Source of the DNA: CAYVQF01 sp964454015
GTDB lineage: Bacteria; Myxococcota_A; Bradymonadia; UBA4248
Assembly (NCBI GenBank): GCA_964454015.1
Contig: CAYVQF010000002.1
Location: 62,001 to 126,000 of the forward strand
Direction of reading: 5' to 3'
Length of the DNA stretch: 64,000 nt
The stretch's first letter is position 1. Every line of letters starts with the position of its first letter. Made by a program: the position numbers and the translations under genes. The notes under the pieces were generated by a model, which saw nothing but the letters and a program-made list of their open reading frames with translations, searched no databases and was not told the DNA's origin. This document shows, piece after piece, positions 35,401 to 43,321 of this stretch.

Positions 35401-37533
35401 GGCCGTGGATTTGTAGTGACGGATCAAGGTGGCGCGGGCGACCCGGTCGCTGGGATCGCGGTCGAGGCAGCGCCAGTACAGGGCCAAGGACTCGTCCGTG
35501 CGTCCCAGGCGGCTCTCCAGAATGTCGGCGACGGCGTGGAGGCGGCGCAGGGCTTGCCGGGCATCGCCCCACTGCTCGGCCTCTTCCAGGCCGAGAGCCA
35601 CCAGCTCTTCCCACTTGTGGTCCTGCTCCAGGAGGCGCCCCAGGGCCTCGAGGGCTGGGGTATAGGTCGGGAGCACCTGTAGGGCCCGTCGGTAATAGGC
35701 GGCCGCCCGGGCGCTGTCCGCGAGGTGCTCGGCGCAGATCTCGCCGTTGCGGCACAGCAAGGCGGCGCAGCTCTCACCTTCGGTGGTCCAAGAAAGCTCT
35801 TCATCGGTGAGGTCGACCAGGTCGGCGAAGCGCTCCAGGCGCATGTAGAGGCGGGCCAGAGAGGCAATGGCCGAGGGCTGACGCGGGTCGATGATGCGCA
35901 GCGCTTCGAGGGCGGTGCAAGCGGTGTCCAGGTCGCCCAGGTGTTCTTCGGCGATCTGGGCGATGCGGTCGAGGAGATAGGTGTGTTGCTTGGGGTCCTG
36001 GGTGGCCTCCTCCGCGGCGGCATAGAGGTGGAGGAGATCGGACCAGCGGCCCAGGGCGGCCGCCACCCGGCCGGCGCCTTTGAGCGAGGCCAGATCCGAG
36101 GGACGCAGGGCGAGGACGGCGGCGTAGTGGTGAAAGGCTTGCTCCAGATCACCGAGGCGGTCTTCGTAGATCTCGGCGAGCTGATGGTGTTTGCGCCAGC
36201 GATCGTCGTCTTGGCTGGCGCTGAGCTCGCCTTCATAGAGATCCGCCAGCTCGGCCCACGCTTCGCGGCGGCGGTAGATGCGGCCGAGGCTGCGCAGGGT
36301 GGGCAGGTGGGTGGGGCACTCGCGGTGCGCTTCCAGCCAGACCTCGACGGCGCTGTCCTCTTGTTCGAGGTTGTCGCTGAGGATGGTGCCGATGCGGTGC
36401 AAGGTGTCGGCCCGCAGCACGGGATCTTCGAGGATGTCGAGGCTGAAGCCCAAGGCCTCGAGGATGCCCGCCAGGTCCTGCCGTTCCTCTTGCAAGGTGA
36501 GCAGCTCGTGCACCAGGATGGGCTCGCGCTTGGGGGCCGGGCCGTCCTCGGGGCTCGCTGTCACGTCGCTGGGTGGGGTGGGCGTGGCGACGCCAGCGCG
36601 GATGATGTCGACGGCGTGGTGGATGTCGTCGAAGTGATGGCGGGCGATGTCCGCCAGGAGCATGCGGTACAGGGTGGCGTGGCCGGCGCACTGCGGTGCT
36701 TCGAGGGCGCGGTTGAGCAGGGCGACCATCTCCTGAGGCTGGGCATTGCGCTCCATGCGGCGCAAGGCCAGCTCGACCAGCTCTGGGTCGAGGTGGCTGT
36801 GACCGAGCAAATGCTGAATGATGATGCCCGCTTGTTTGGCGTCAGGGAGAATGTACTGGTAGAGGTGTAGCAGGCGGCGCTCGATGACTTGGGTGAAGGG
36901 TCGGTTGCTGCGCTGGTTGATCAGTGCCTCGCGCAACAGCTTCTCGTAGCGCTGCCACTGGCTGGTGGCCCACAAGGCCTCTTCCCACAAAAAGAAGAGC
37001 TCCACCCCCATCCAGCCTGGCCCTGCGGACTCGGCTTCGCTCGCCTCGCGCGCGCGGGCGCTGCGCAAGGCGTCGATTTCTTCGAGGATGAGGAGGGCGT
37101 CGTTGGGGCGGTCGGCCTGGTAGAGCAGGGTGCGGGCCAGCTCTTGGCGCAAGCTGATGGCCCGTTGACCCGTGGCGTTGGCGATGTCTCGTTGGAGGGA
37201 GGCGCGGATGGTGTCGATCTCTTTTGCATCACGCGCCAGGCGTCGCACCCCGGCGTGGGCGGGGCGGCTCAGGGCGAAGGCCTCGATGGCGCCGTGATAA
37301 AATCGGGCGGCTTGGGCCGGGTTGTGGTCGAGGATGCCTTCGTGCAGCTCGGCGACGGCGCAGAGCAGCTCTGAGGCCTCTGGCCCGTGGCGCAGGCGTT
37401 TGGCGCTGGTCTGGAGGCGCTCGGCGTAGCGCTCGACGCTCTTGCGGCCCACAGTGACCTGCTTGGCGCGGGTAACGTCGCGGTTCATCAGTGGGGGTGT
37501 ACTGACCATTTCGGCCTGCCGCTCGATGCTCAT
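32437..37533 (-). CDS. Very large TPR-repeat protein (about 1700 residues)
   Basis: About 1698 residues from an ATG at 37533 (GAGG eight bases upstream), almost entirely helical TPR-like repeats of varied spacing (for example EVWLEAHRECPTHLPTLRSLG then RIYRRREAWAELADLYEGEL, and YYRRALQVLPTYTPALEALG). There is no signal peptide or membrane helix, so the protein may be a cytoplasmic scaffold. The C-terminal 200 residues differ from the repeats: RGKDDLGEVFANAAARLN, VYLGHDESPLPMVFHAPPAF, WAGYAGGVLWTGLAPLIHLD and a final SEDYLHLRHAAGL that resembles the end of the zinc-ribbon TPR protein (23034-24776). Function unknown; its 5' side faces a 308-bp divergent gap. Confidence 0.85.
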   Translation of the reverse strand: MSIERQAEMVSTPPLMNRDVTRAKQVTVGRKSVERYAERLQTSAKRLRHGPEASELLCAVAELHEGILDHNPAQAARFYHGAIEAFALSRPAHAGVRRLARDAKEIDTIRASLQRDIANATGQRAISLRQELARTLLYQADRPNDALLILEEIDALRSARAREASEAESAGPGWMGVELFFLWEEALWATSQWQRYEKLLREALINQRSNRPFTQVIERRLLHLYQYILPDAKQAGIIIQHLLGHSHLDPELVELALRRMERNAQPQEMVALLNRALEAPQCAGHATLYRMLLADIARHHFDDIHHAVDIIRAGVATPTPPSDVTASPEDGPAPKREPILVHELLTLQEERQDLAGILEALGFSLDILEDPVLRADTLHRIGTILSDNLEQEDSAVEVWLEAHRECPTHLPTLRSLGRIYRRREAWAELADLYEGELSASQDDDRWRKHHQLAEIYEDRLGDLEQAFHHYAAVLALRPSDLASLKGAGRVAAALGRWSDLLHLYAAAEEATQDPKQHTYLLDRIAQIAEEHLGDLDTACTALEALRIIDPRQPSAIASLARLYMRLERFADLVDLTDEELSWTTEGESCAALLCRNGEICAEHLADSARAAAYYRRALQVLPTYTPALEALGRLLEQDHKWEELVALGLEEAEQWGDARQALRRLHAVADILESRLGRTDESLALYWRCLDRDPSDRVARATLIRHYKSTAEWEEVARVLEIEAAHGGTAGSPALTLFTLAQVKEHRLNDLEGALDAYQRAFTADPSNTVIMRALLATARRVGASEGPRKTLSNASTKPTDQVARAELLVALAEFSLMDSHDPMTAAGYLEIAEQITPEKAIFASLLAMALAQSGRWSERLRLALSPHRSLDEQVHGLHGAIVTGMPAGLADPAKSILPVVPDPEVSLQLWEMLSPAQRPSYLHLSPEILANPAPHVQDLRRWSALAALLAGDTIDPAKRVLPENKSSYLSLRPELELLAAYYEVTEAWPKVLEVLEVQIESAPSDPERAHALLQRAFVLGKVGRAAEALEAVRTALPYCDFESPIRDDLYDYLEGAKDWDFLAQELRRHLMHCQTPPLQSHLWQRLARVLDSGLGQADEALRALDAAYRSFPGAGAVLPEIAKLAERIGETIIARRALDDFLTYHRPDIEAELDGAHRVVELHIDQPGGDPQRAIAYLENLTARSCEDRRALQVLADAHAKAGDPSLAAEILLRLVRSPYRREDIALWMSLARLYVYRLHEASKGETLLWDLFRFFPDEGTVFTALNELHQGHGARTILAENLRELIHTAPSFAEDPELKRRYLTIVGRILGDELGLWREAQDVYSEAIDAAQVPEPDLSRQRAYALCRVPGERASALKDFLGILANDPFQTDILQSAVELCESAEAYDRARILRQLAALCVPEAGLHHSDAAERPKVDVTRDLPSQTLEKRLLLDELRPLHALLHEAMPIFEALFKESIPRLSAIGGQRARGKDDLGEVFANAAARLNLGQVKVYLGHDESPLPMVFHAPPAFWMPSDRWGGMSQAERRHWAGYAGGVLWTGLAPLIHLDGQALWQILDGIHYLVTGDGIQGRTAYTIEASEKVKSPWYRRARKEISQLITEAGAAAHKDEAHAWPQWIHATGDRAGLLFSGDLGASVRAMLAGEGWRSEASEAGLRHKIDTHPRVRHLLAFALSEDYLHLRHAAGLAQRPSAVAG

Positions 37534-37841
37534 CTTCAACCTCGCCTTGAAAACCCTCGGACCAGCCTGACTGAGGCGTCCCACACCATGGGGGCGGTGT
37601 TGCGCCGTGGGAGCCTGTGCACCGCGGCGCCACACCTACATCGCCGTGCATGGTATGTGAGTCGCCGTGGGGCGCCAACTTTTGAGGTAAGGCAAGGCCA
37701 GCGGGGTGCGCTACCTGCCCGCGGACTTTGCCAAGTGGGCGGCTCACCCCTAAGATGAAGGCGGTGACATCGGAGGCCGGGGCCGGGCGACGCCTGCGCC
37801 CCGCGAAGCGAACATGGTGCTGTTTTCCAGCGAGGTATGGC
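37534..37841 (+). other. Divergent intergenic region, 308 bp
   Basis: Lies between the giant TPR gene (minus) and the AMIN-like gene (plus), so it should hold two promoters. I see no clear sigma70 hexamer pairs, operators, repeats or RNA structure. Short open frames here are low-complexity shadows. Confidence 0.5.
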
Positions 37842-38648
37842 ATGAGGGCCCAAGCGTACATCTCCTCTCTCCCTTCTCCACGGGCCGTGACGACCGGGTG
37901 GGGCCGTGGCGCTGCGGCTGGCGTCGCTGTGGCCCTGTGCCTGACCTTGGGCGCGGCGGCGTGGGCGCAAGAGGTCAGCACGGGATCGCTGCGCTCCGGC
38001 GCCGGGCCGGGCGCCGTGCCCAGCCGTGACTCTGGCGTGCCTGCTGGCTCGGGAGGCTACATCCCCGGTATGCCGGCGCCGCCGCCCGAGGCCGGTGACG
38101 CTGCGGCGACGGATGGCGCGAGCGCACCCCAAGGTGGCAAAATCGCACGGGTCACCAAAAGCAACCGCGCCGGTGATGGTGTCGCCGTGAGCGAGACGAT
38201 GGCCGGTCAACCGGCGACCTATCGCGGCATCGTCCCAGGCGTGCGCGACTGGCACTATTTTCCCCGCCGGGCCCGCGAAGCGGCCAAGGTCAACCCCAAA
38301 ATGAAGAACCGCCTGACCTGGATCGGCTACCAAGAAAGCGACAAAGGCGGCGCGCTCTTCCTGCAGACCATTCGCCCCGCGACCTACCGCGTCGACGAAG
38401 ACACCGCCGCTGACGGCAGCCCGCGCATCGTCGTGACCCTCATGGGCACGCGGGTGCCCCTCTCCAACAACCGCCGCTCCCTCGACCTGCGCTACTTTGA
38501 CTCCGCCCTCGAAGAAGCCCGGGCTCAGGCCGCCAAAGAGAACACCATCGTGACCCTCACCCTTGCCGAGCGGGCCGCCTATCGCGTAGAGCAGAGCGGC
38601 GAGTTTTTGTTCATTCACGTAGCGGGCAAGGCGCAGAAGAGCCCCTGA
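37842..38648 (+). CDS. Exported protein with AMIN-like domain
   Basis: About 268 residues. From an ATG at 37842 (GAGG box upstream) it begins MRAQAYISSLPSPRAVTTGW and has a long signal peptide with a hydrophobic core (GVAVALCLTLGAAAWAQ). A Gly/Ala/Pro-rich linker leads to a beta-rich domain (about 160-265): RLTWIGYQESDKGGALFLQT, YRVDEDTAADGSPRIVVTLM, then ERAAYRVEQSGEFLFIHV, reminiscent of AMIN domains that bind envelope polymers. An LptD-like barrel gene follows after 48 bp on the same strand, so an envelope-biogenesis operon is likely. The AMIN call is by pattern and not certain. Confidence 0.7.
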   Translation: MRAQAYISSLPSPRAVTTGWGRGAAAGVAVALCLTLGAAAWAQEVSTGSLRSGAGPGAVPSRDSGVPAGSGGYIPGMPAPPPEAGDAAATDGASAPQGGKIARVTKSNRAGDGVAVSETMAGQPATYRGIVPGVRDWHYFPRRAREAAKVNPKMKNRLTWIGYQESDKGGALFLQTIRPATYRVDEDTAADGSPRIVVTLMGTRVPLSNNRRSLDLRYFDSALEEARAQAAKENTIVTLTLAERAAYRVEQSGEFLFIHVAGKAQKSP

Positions 38649-38696
38649 GCACATCCCCTGCGCCGGCTGTGCTGCGTCCTTGGAGGCAGTGAGGAA

Positions 38697-41033
38697 ATGG
38701 CCCAGGGCGGACGCGTGCCAACGCACCCCACGGCGGAGCGCCTCGATGGGCACCGCTACCGCTCGTGGCGGGTCGGCGGGTGGCTACTGCTGCTGATCCA
38801 CCTGAGCTGGGCGTTCGCGGCCTGCGCCCATTCACCTCACCCCCTCTTGGAGCAACAGGGCCATGCCTTGGCAACGGCCTCCCTGTTGGCTCCCACGGCC
38901 GAGGCTGCCGAAAATGGCCCAGGAGTGGGCATCGACTTTGCGGCTGACCGCGTCGGCATCGGTGCCCATGGCGAGCTCTGGGTTGAGAAACTCAGCCTGA
39001 CGACGCCCACGGCGCCCGAGGCACCCTGGCTACGCGCTGAGCGCCTCCAGTGGCAGACCGGGTCCCTGTACTTCGAGGGGGTCAGCGCCGGGCAAGGCGG
39101 GCAGGGCTTTGCGGCGGAGCAATTGTGGGTGGAGCACGCAGGCGCGTGGCGCGCGGTGAATGTGCGCTGGCACGATGCAGACTTCAGCGCCACCGCTGCG
39201 TCGCTGTGGCGCCAAGAGGAGCACCTGCAGGTGCGCGGGCTGCGCGCCCGTCCCTGCCCCTGTGGTGACGGGGACGGAGATGGGATCGTGGTGCATATCG
39301 CCGAGGTGGTCTTGCCCCTCCAAGCGCACCCTGGGGAAGCGCCTTTTGACGCCGCCTCTGCAGCGACGGCGCGCCTGGAGGGGGTCGCCGTCGAAGCACT
39401 GGGGATGCTGGTGCGCTTGCCTGTCTATGGTCTGCACCCCGATGGACGCGCCTCTGGGGTGCTGGCTCCGCGGATCGGCTACAGCGCGAGCCGCGGTTGG
39501 AGTCTGTGGTGGCCTTTGTTTTTCCGCTTGGGATCGGCTGCCGACCTCGGCCTCGCGCCGGGCTGGCTCAGCGCCGTGGGGCCGGCGCTGGCCATCGAGG
39601 AGCGCCATGTCGGGGCGGCCGGCCGCGGCCACCTCGAGGCGGAGCTGCGCTATGATCTCGACGCGGCCGAGTTGGCTCTCGACAGCCAGGGGTGGGCGCC
39701 GTGGGAGCTGGCGCCGGGCTTGCGCTTGCTCGCGGCCATCGATTTTTCGACGACCCCGGCGACGCCGTGGCCGGCCTTCAGCGACTTCGCGACCCGGACC
39801 CGCGGCTTTGGACAGAGCGCCGTCGCCGTGAGCTACGAGTCGCCGACCTGGGCCGCTGATCTGGGCGCCGATTTCATCCAGGACCGGTGGAGGCCGCGCT
39901 GGGCAGAGACGCTAAGCCCTGCGGCGCGGCCCGCAGCGGTGGACACCGCCCGGTGGCCGTGGGTGCGGATGCGTAGCCACCAGCGTCCAGCACCGTGGTT
40001 GCGCTGGGAGCTGGAGGCGGGCATGACCCACTTCTCCAGTGGCGATGGCGCGGCCTTCATCGATTGGGGCGAGGGGGGATTGGCGCCGTGGGCGCTGCAG
40101 GGGGAGCGACCGCTTGGCGCGGGCGATGGCCACCGCGACGCGGGTGAGCCCTGGGCCTCGGGCTTGGCCATGCAGGTGCGTAGCGTGCTGCGCTGGCCTG
40201 TGGCGCTGGGGTCCTTGGCGCGCCTGGACTTGGCGACTGAGGCCTGGCATGAGACCGTGCTCGGCGACAGTGGGCGCTTGCGGGAGAACCAGACGCGGCT
40301 CGCCTTGGGGGCGGAGCTGGGCACGACCTTGGCCCGGCGCTACGCCCCAGGGACCCACCTCCTGCGGCCTGTGGTGAGGTGGCGGTGGGAGGTCGCCGAC
40401 TTTCGGCGGCCGGCCAGGTCGAGCAGCGTGTGGTCGTGGGACGTGGCTCCAAGAATAGGACACAGCCTGGAGGGAGGCTTCGGATCCCAGTGGCTTGGCG
40501 CGAATTGGGCGTGGCAGGCTGAGATGGGGGCGGTGCTGGCCCTGCCCGGGCCGGGTGAGGTGGAAGGCAGCGCCAGCTTCCTGCGCACCCAAGTCGGATG
40601 GGACGACTCGCCTTTGAGCCTAGGGGGCGACTTGGTGTGGAGCCACGGCGGCAGCGATAGCCTCGCCGGAGGCGCTTGGATCGCTTGGCGGCCCGATGCG
40701 CTGTGGCGTTTGGTCGCCGCTTATCACCGCATGGGGCGCTGGTTGCTCTGGAGTGGACGCCCTGGCGCCCATGAGGTGGCGACGGCGTGGCGCATGCCAG
40801 AAGTGACGCCGTCGGACATGCTGGCGCTGGCGCTCCAGGGGGCTCTTGGCCCCACCATCGCAGGGGCCGATGCCGCTTGGGTCTTGGGCGCGTGGCCAGG
40901 GCTCGATGTGAGCGCCTTCTGGGACTACGTGGCGGGCTGTGGTTGCTGGCGGGTGGGGCTGCGCGGGGCCTGGCACGTCGATGCGCCGCGCTGGGAGTTG
41001 GGCCTGCGCTTGAGCGTTGGCCCCTCACCGTGA
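38697..41033 (+). CDS. LptD-like LPS-assembly outer-membrane protein (divergent)
   Basis: Protein of 778 residues, the usual LptD size. A signal peptide (GGWLLLLIHLSWAFAACAHS) precedes a beta-rich N-terminal domain (about 60-210) that resembles the LptA/OstA jellyroll and has CPCG. Then LPVYGLHPDGRASGVLAPRI and GYSASRGWSLWWPLFFRLG (about 240-280) match the entry of the LptD barrel (P-x-Y-x-P..R.SG.L.P..GYS..RG). The rest alternates as long strands and loops. LptD inserts LPS in the outer leaflet. The N-terminal sequence is divergent and only one Cys pair is visible, so LptD could be a paralogue. A GGAGG box lies about 10 nt upstream. It ends 9 bp inside the convergent 5'-nucleotidase-like gene. 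Confidence 0.65.
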   Translation: MAQGGRVPTHPTAERLDGHRYRSWRVGGWLLLLIHLSWAFAACAHSPHPLLEQQGHALATASLLAPTAEAAENGPGVGIDFAADRVGIGAHGELWVEKLSLTTPTAPEAPWLRAERLQWQTGSLYFEGVSAGQGGQGFAAEQLWVEHAGAWRAVNVRWHDADFSATAASLWRQEEHLQVRGLRARPCPCGDGDGDGIVVHIAEVVLPLQAHPGEAPFDAASAATARLEGVAVEALGMLVRLPVYGLHPDGRASGVLAPRIGYSASRGWSLWWPLFFRLGSAADLGLAPGWLSAVGPALAIEERHVGAAGRGHLEAELRYDLDAAELALDSQGWAPWELAPGLRLLAAIDFSTTPATPWPAFSDFATRTRGFGQSAVAVSYESPTWAADLGADFIQDRWRPRWAETLSPAARPAAVDTARWPWVRMRSHQRPAPWLRWELEAGMTHFSSGDGAAFIDWGEGGLAPWALQGERPLGAGDGHRDAGEPWASGLAMQVRSVLRWPVALGSLARLDLATEAWHETVLGDSGRLRENQTRLALGAELGTTLARRYAPGTHLLRPVVRWRWEVADFRRPARSSSVWSWDVAPRIGHSLEGGFGSQWLGANWAWQAEMGAVLALPGPGEVEGSASFLRTQVGWDDSPLSLGGDLVWSHGGSDSLAGGAWIAWRPDALWRLVAAYHRMGRWLLWSGRPGAHEVATAWRMPEVTPSDMLALALQGALGPTIAGADAAWVLGAWPGLDVSAFWDYVAGCGCWRVGLRGAWHVDAPRWELGLRLSVGPSP

Positions 41034-42275
41034 GTCCATGACCTGAATGCTGAGGCCAGGTGGGACGCCCGAGAGCAGCAGGTCCTGCCACTTGCGTTGC
41101 CGGAGCAGGTTCGCGAGGCTGCGCATCTGGGGGCGGTTCGTGCGGGTGCTTCCGGCCACTGCGCCGTGGTGCCAGACCTCGGCGATCTGGTGCACCAGGT
41201 GGCGGACAGGGGTGAGGCCTTCGAGGTCGACATTGACGAGGCGGTCGCGGGCGAAGTGGGTGGGGAGGTTGACCACGAGCAAGCGCTCGCCCCCTCCAGC
41301 GGCCTCGATGAGGATGACGCCGTCGAGCCAGAGGGGCTCAGGGGTGAGGTGTCCCGAGCCGACGACGAGGACGAGGTTGGGTCGGTCTGCCGGCGCGAGG
41401 CGCTTGATGACTTCTCGGGTGGCGTGGAGGCCGAGACCGCTGAGGAGGATGCAGGCGTGGACGTCGGCGCTGCGGAGGGCCGCGTTGCCACGGCGCAGGG
41501 CCTCTGCGGCGTCATCGAGGCGGAGCCCGGCGTTGCGCAAGAAGCGCGGGTCCGTGGGGTGCCCCGGGGTGAGGCCCAAGAGGCCCACGCGTAAGGGTCC
41601 GTGTTCAGCTTGCTCATGATGGAAAATTCGGTAGGGGGTGAAGGCTGCCTGCCCGCTGTGGAGGTGGAGGAGATTGGTGCTGAGCAGGGTGACGCCCTGT
41701 TGCGCCGCGAGCTCGCCGAGGACCTCGACGGGCAAGACGAGGTCGCGCAGGCCGACGAGCATGGTGTCGATGCCGAGCTGGCTCAGGGCAGCCAAGACGT
41801 GCTCTGCGCGTTCTCTATGAGCGGCGCTGGGCTGGAAGTGAGGGGGGCTTGGTGACAGGTTGTTGCCGCCGTCGAGGCGCAGGGTGAAGAGGGGACTGGC
41901 CGTGTGCTGCCAGCGTTCGAGCTGTGCCCGGTGGTGCCCGAGCACTTTCGTGATGAGGGGAAGGGTAAGGGCGCCGAGGTCAGCGCCGATGATGATGGCG
42001 ATCTCTTGGCTGTGCGCTGGGGGAGGCAGGGCGAGGGTGCCCGCGATGGCCGTGTCGAGGAGGGGCGCGGCGCTACTGAAGAGCAGCTCTGCTGCGGCCA
42101 TGACTGGGAGGGGATGGTCGGCGCTGGGCGCGAGGGGGGGAGGTTGCGCCGCGGCGCTTGGGAGGGGCGCTGTGGTCGTGTCGGCTGGTGCGCGGGCCTC
42201 CTTGGTGGGCTCCTGCTGGGTGCAGCTTGCGGCAGCACAGGCTAGGAGCAGAGCAAGGCGGAGTCCTCGGCGCAC
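41025..42275 (-). CDS. Lipoprotein with degenerate 5'-nucleotidase/metallophosphatase fold
   Basis: Exported lipoprotein of 416 residues; signal MRRGLRLALLLACAAASC with Cys18 at a lipobox-like AASC. A Pro/Ala linker leads to a region like the UshA/5'-nucleotidase metallophosphoesterase: IAIIIGADLGALTL, FTLRLDGGNNLSPS, LGIDTMLVGLRDLVLPVEVL (position of GNHEFD), QQGVTLLSTNLLHL, VGLLGLTPGHP, ACILLSGLGLHATREVI and LVLVVGSGHLTPEP (position of GHSH). The catalytic D-x-H, GNH and GHxH motifs are largely lost, so it may be a non-catalytic binding protein. The GTG start has GAGG eight bases upstream. It overlaps the end of the LptD-like gene by 9 bp (convergent). Confidence 0.75.
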   Translation of the reverse strand: MRRGLRLALLLACAAASCTQQEPTKEARAPADTTTAPLPSAAAQPPPLAPSADHPLPVMAAAELLFSSAAPLLDTAIAGTLALPPPAHSQEIAIIIGADLGALTLPLITKVLGHHRAQLERWQHTASPLFTLRLDGGNNLSPSPPHFQPSAAHRERAEHVLAALSQLGIDTMLVGLRDLVLPVEVLGELAAQQGVTLLSTNLLHLHSGQAAFTPYRIFHHEQAEHGPLRVGLLGLTPGHPTDPRFLRNAGLRLDDAAEALRRGNAALRSADVHACILLSGLGLHATREVIKRLAPADRPNLVLVVGSGHLTPEPLWLDGVILIEAAGGGERLLVVNLPTHFARDRLVNVDLEGLTPVRHLVHQIAEVWHHGAVAGSTRTNRPQMRSLANLLRQRKWQDLLLSGVPPGLSIQVMDSR

Positions 42276-42317
42276 GTTGTCACCTCTGGGAATTGCGCGC
42301 GGCCTCCAGCGCAGGAT

Positions 42318-43100
42318 TTACTTACATTGGGCGCTGATTTCGCTGAGACGCTTCTTGGCGTTCTTATGGCCCACCTCCACGAGGGTCTGATAGGCCTTCT
42401 GGGCGACATCGCAGTTACCCAGCGCGGCGGCGCTGTCGCCCATGGTGGCGATGACGTCGTTGCGCTGTGGGCCATCGGGGAAGGTCTTGAGGTAGGTGCG
42501 GGCTGTCGCGATGGCGTCCTGGTGCATGCCGTCGACGCTGAAGAGCAGGCAGAGGTCGGCCAAGGTGGCTGGAACACGGCTGTCGTCGGGGTAGCGCGCG
42601 ATGAACTCAGAGTAGGCGGCCCGGGCTTCAGGATTGCGGTTGGCGGCGCGTTTCTCCGTAGCGAAGGCGAAGAGGGCCTCCTTTTCCTTGGGGAGGACGA
42701 TGGTCTTGCCCGAGTCGGTGGCGCCAAGCGCGCTGACGATGGCGCGGACATCGTTGCCGAGCTGGGTTAGGGTGCGATCTTGGGAATCCATGCGGCCGCG
42801 TAGCTCGGCGAGCTCCGTTCGGGTCGATTCCAACTGGAGGGAGAGATCGACGCTGTTGCGGGTGACGAGATCATGGGCTTGGCCTTGGAGCTCGGCCAGC
42901 TCGGCCAACTTGACGTCGGCGCGCAGGATCATCTCGGTGACTTGCGCCTGGTCGTTGTTGATGCGCTGCTGAATCTCTTCGAATTGGATGCGCAGGGCGT
43001 CAAGCTCCCCTTCCATGCGCTCAGCCCGCGAGGCGCAGACGAAGCCCGGCGTGACAGGTAGCAGGAAAAGCAAGAGAAACAAGAGGTGTCGACGTGCCAT
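42318..43100 (-). CDS. Periplasmic coiled-coil/TPR protein (YbgF/CpoB-like)
   Basis: Exported protein of 260 residues with a signal peptide (MARRHLLFLLLFLLPVTPGF; a following Cys may or may not be lipidated). A coiled coil covers about 28-125 (RMEGELDALRIQFEEIQQRI, then LAELRGRMDSQDRTLTQLG). TPR-like helices follow (about 140-260: FATEKRAANRNPEARAAYSE, FIARYPDDSRVPATLADLCL, then VAQKAYQTLVEVGHKNAKKR). The coiled-coil then TPR layout matches YbgF/CpoB, which coordinates wall synthesis and outer-membrane constriction with the Tol system. No tol/pal genes are in the window, so this is a family guess. The ATG has a GGAG box. It lies 42 bp upstream of the lipoprotein gene. Confidence 0.8.
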   Translation of the reverse strand: MARRHLLFLLLFLLPVTPGFVCASRAERMEGELDALRIQFEEIQQRINNDQAQVTEMILRADVKLAELAELQGQAHDLVTRNSVDLSLQLESTRTELAELRGRMDSQDRTLTQLGNDVRAIVSALGATDSGKTIVLPKEKEALFAFATEKRAANRNPEARAAYSEFIARYPDDSRVPATLADLCLLFSVDGMHQDAIATARTYLKTFPDGPQRNDVIATMGDSAAALGNCDVAQKAYQTLVEVGHKNAKKRLSEISAQCK

Positions 43101-43321
43101 GTCCTAATCTCCTCGGTGGCCAAGACAGACCCACCTGGGCAAGATAGGGCGCGAAGGGCCAGGTCGTCAACACCATCCCCGGCGTCTCCTCGGCGATGAA
43201 GCGCTGTGAGCGGGGCCTTTGACATCGCGACCGGCTCTGTTATCCTGCCGCCGGGGAAAGCTTTGATGATTATAGGGGGTTTTCTGCTTTTCTTTTGGCG
43301 CACTGGCGCAGACTTTGTGGA

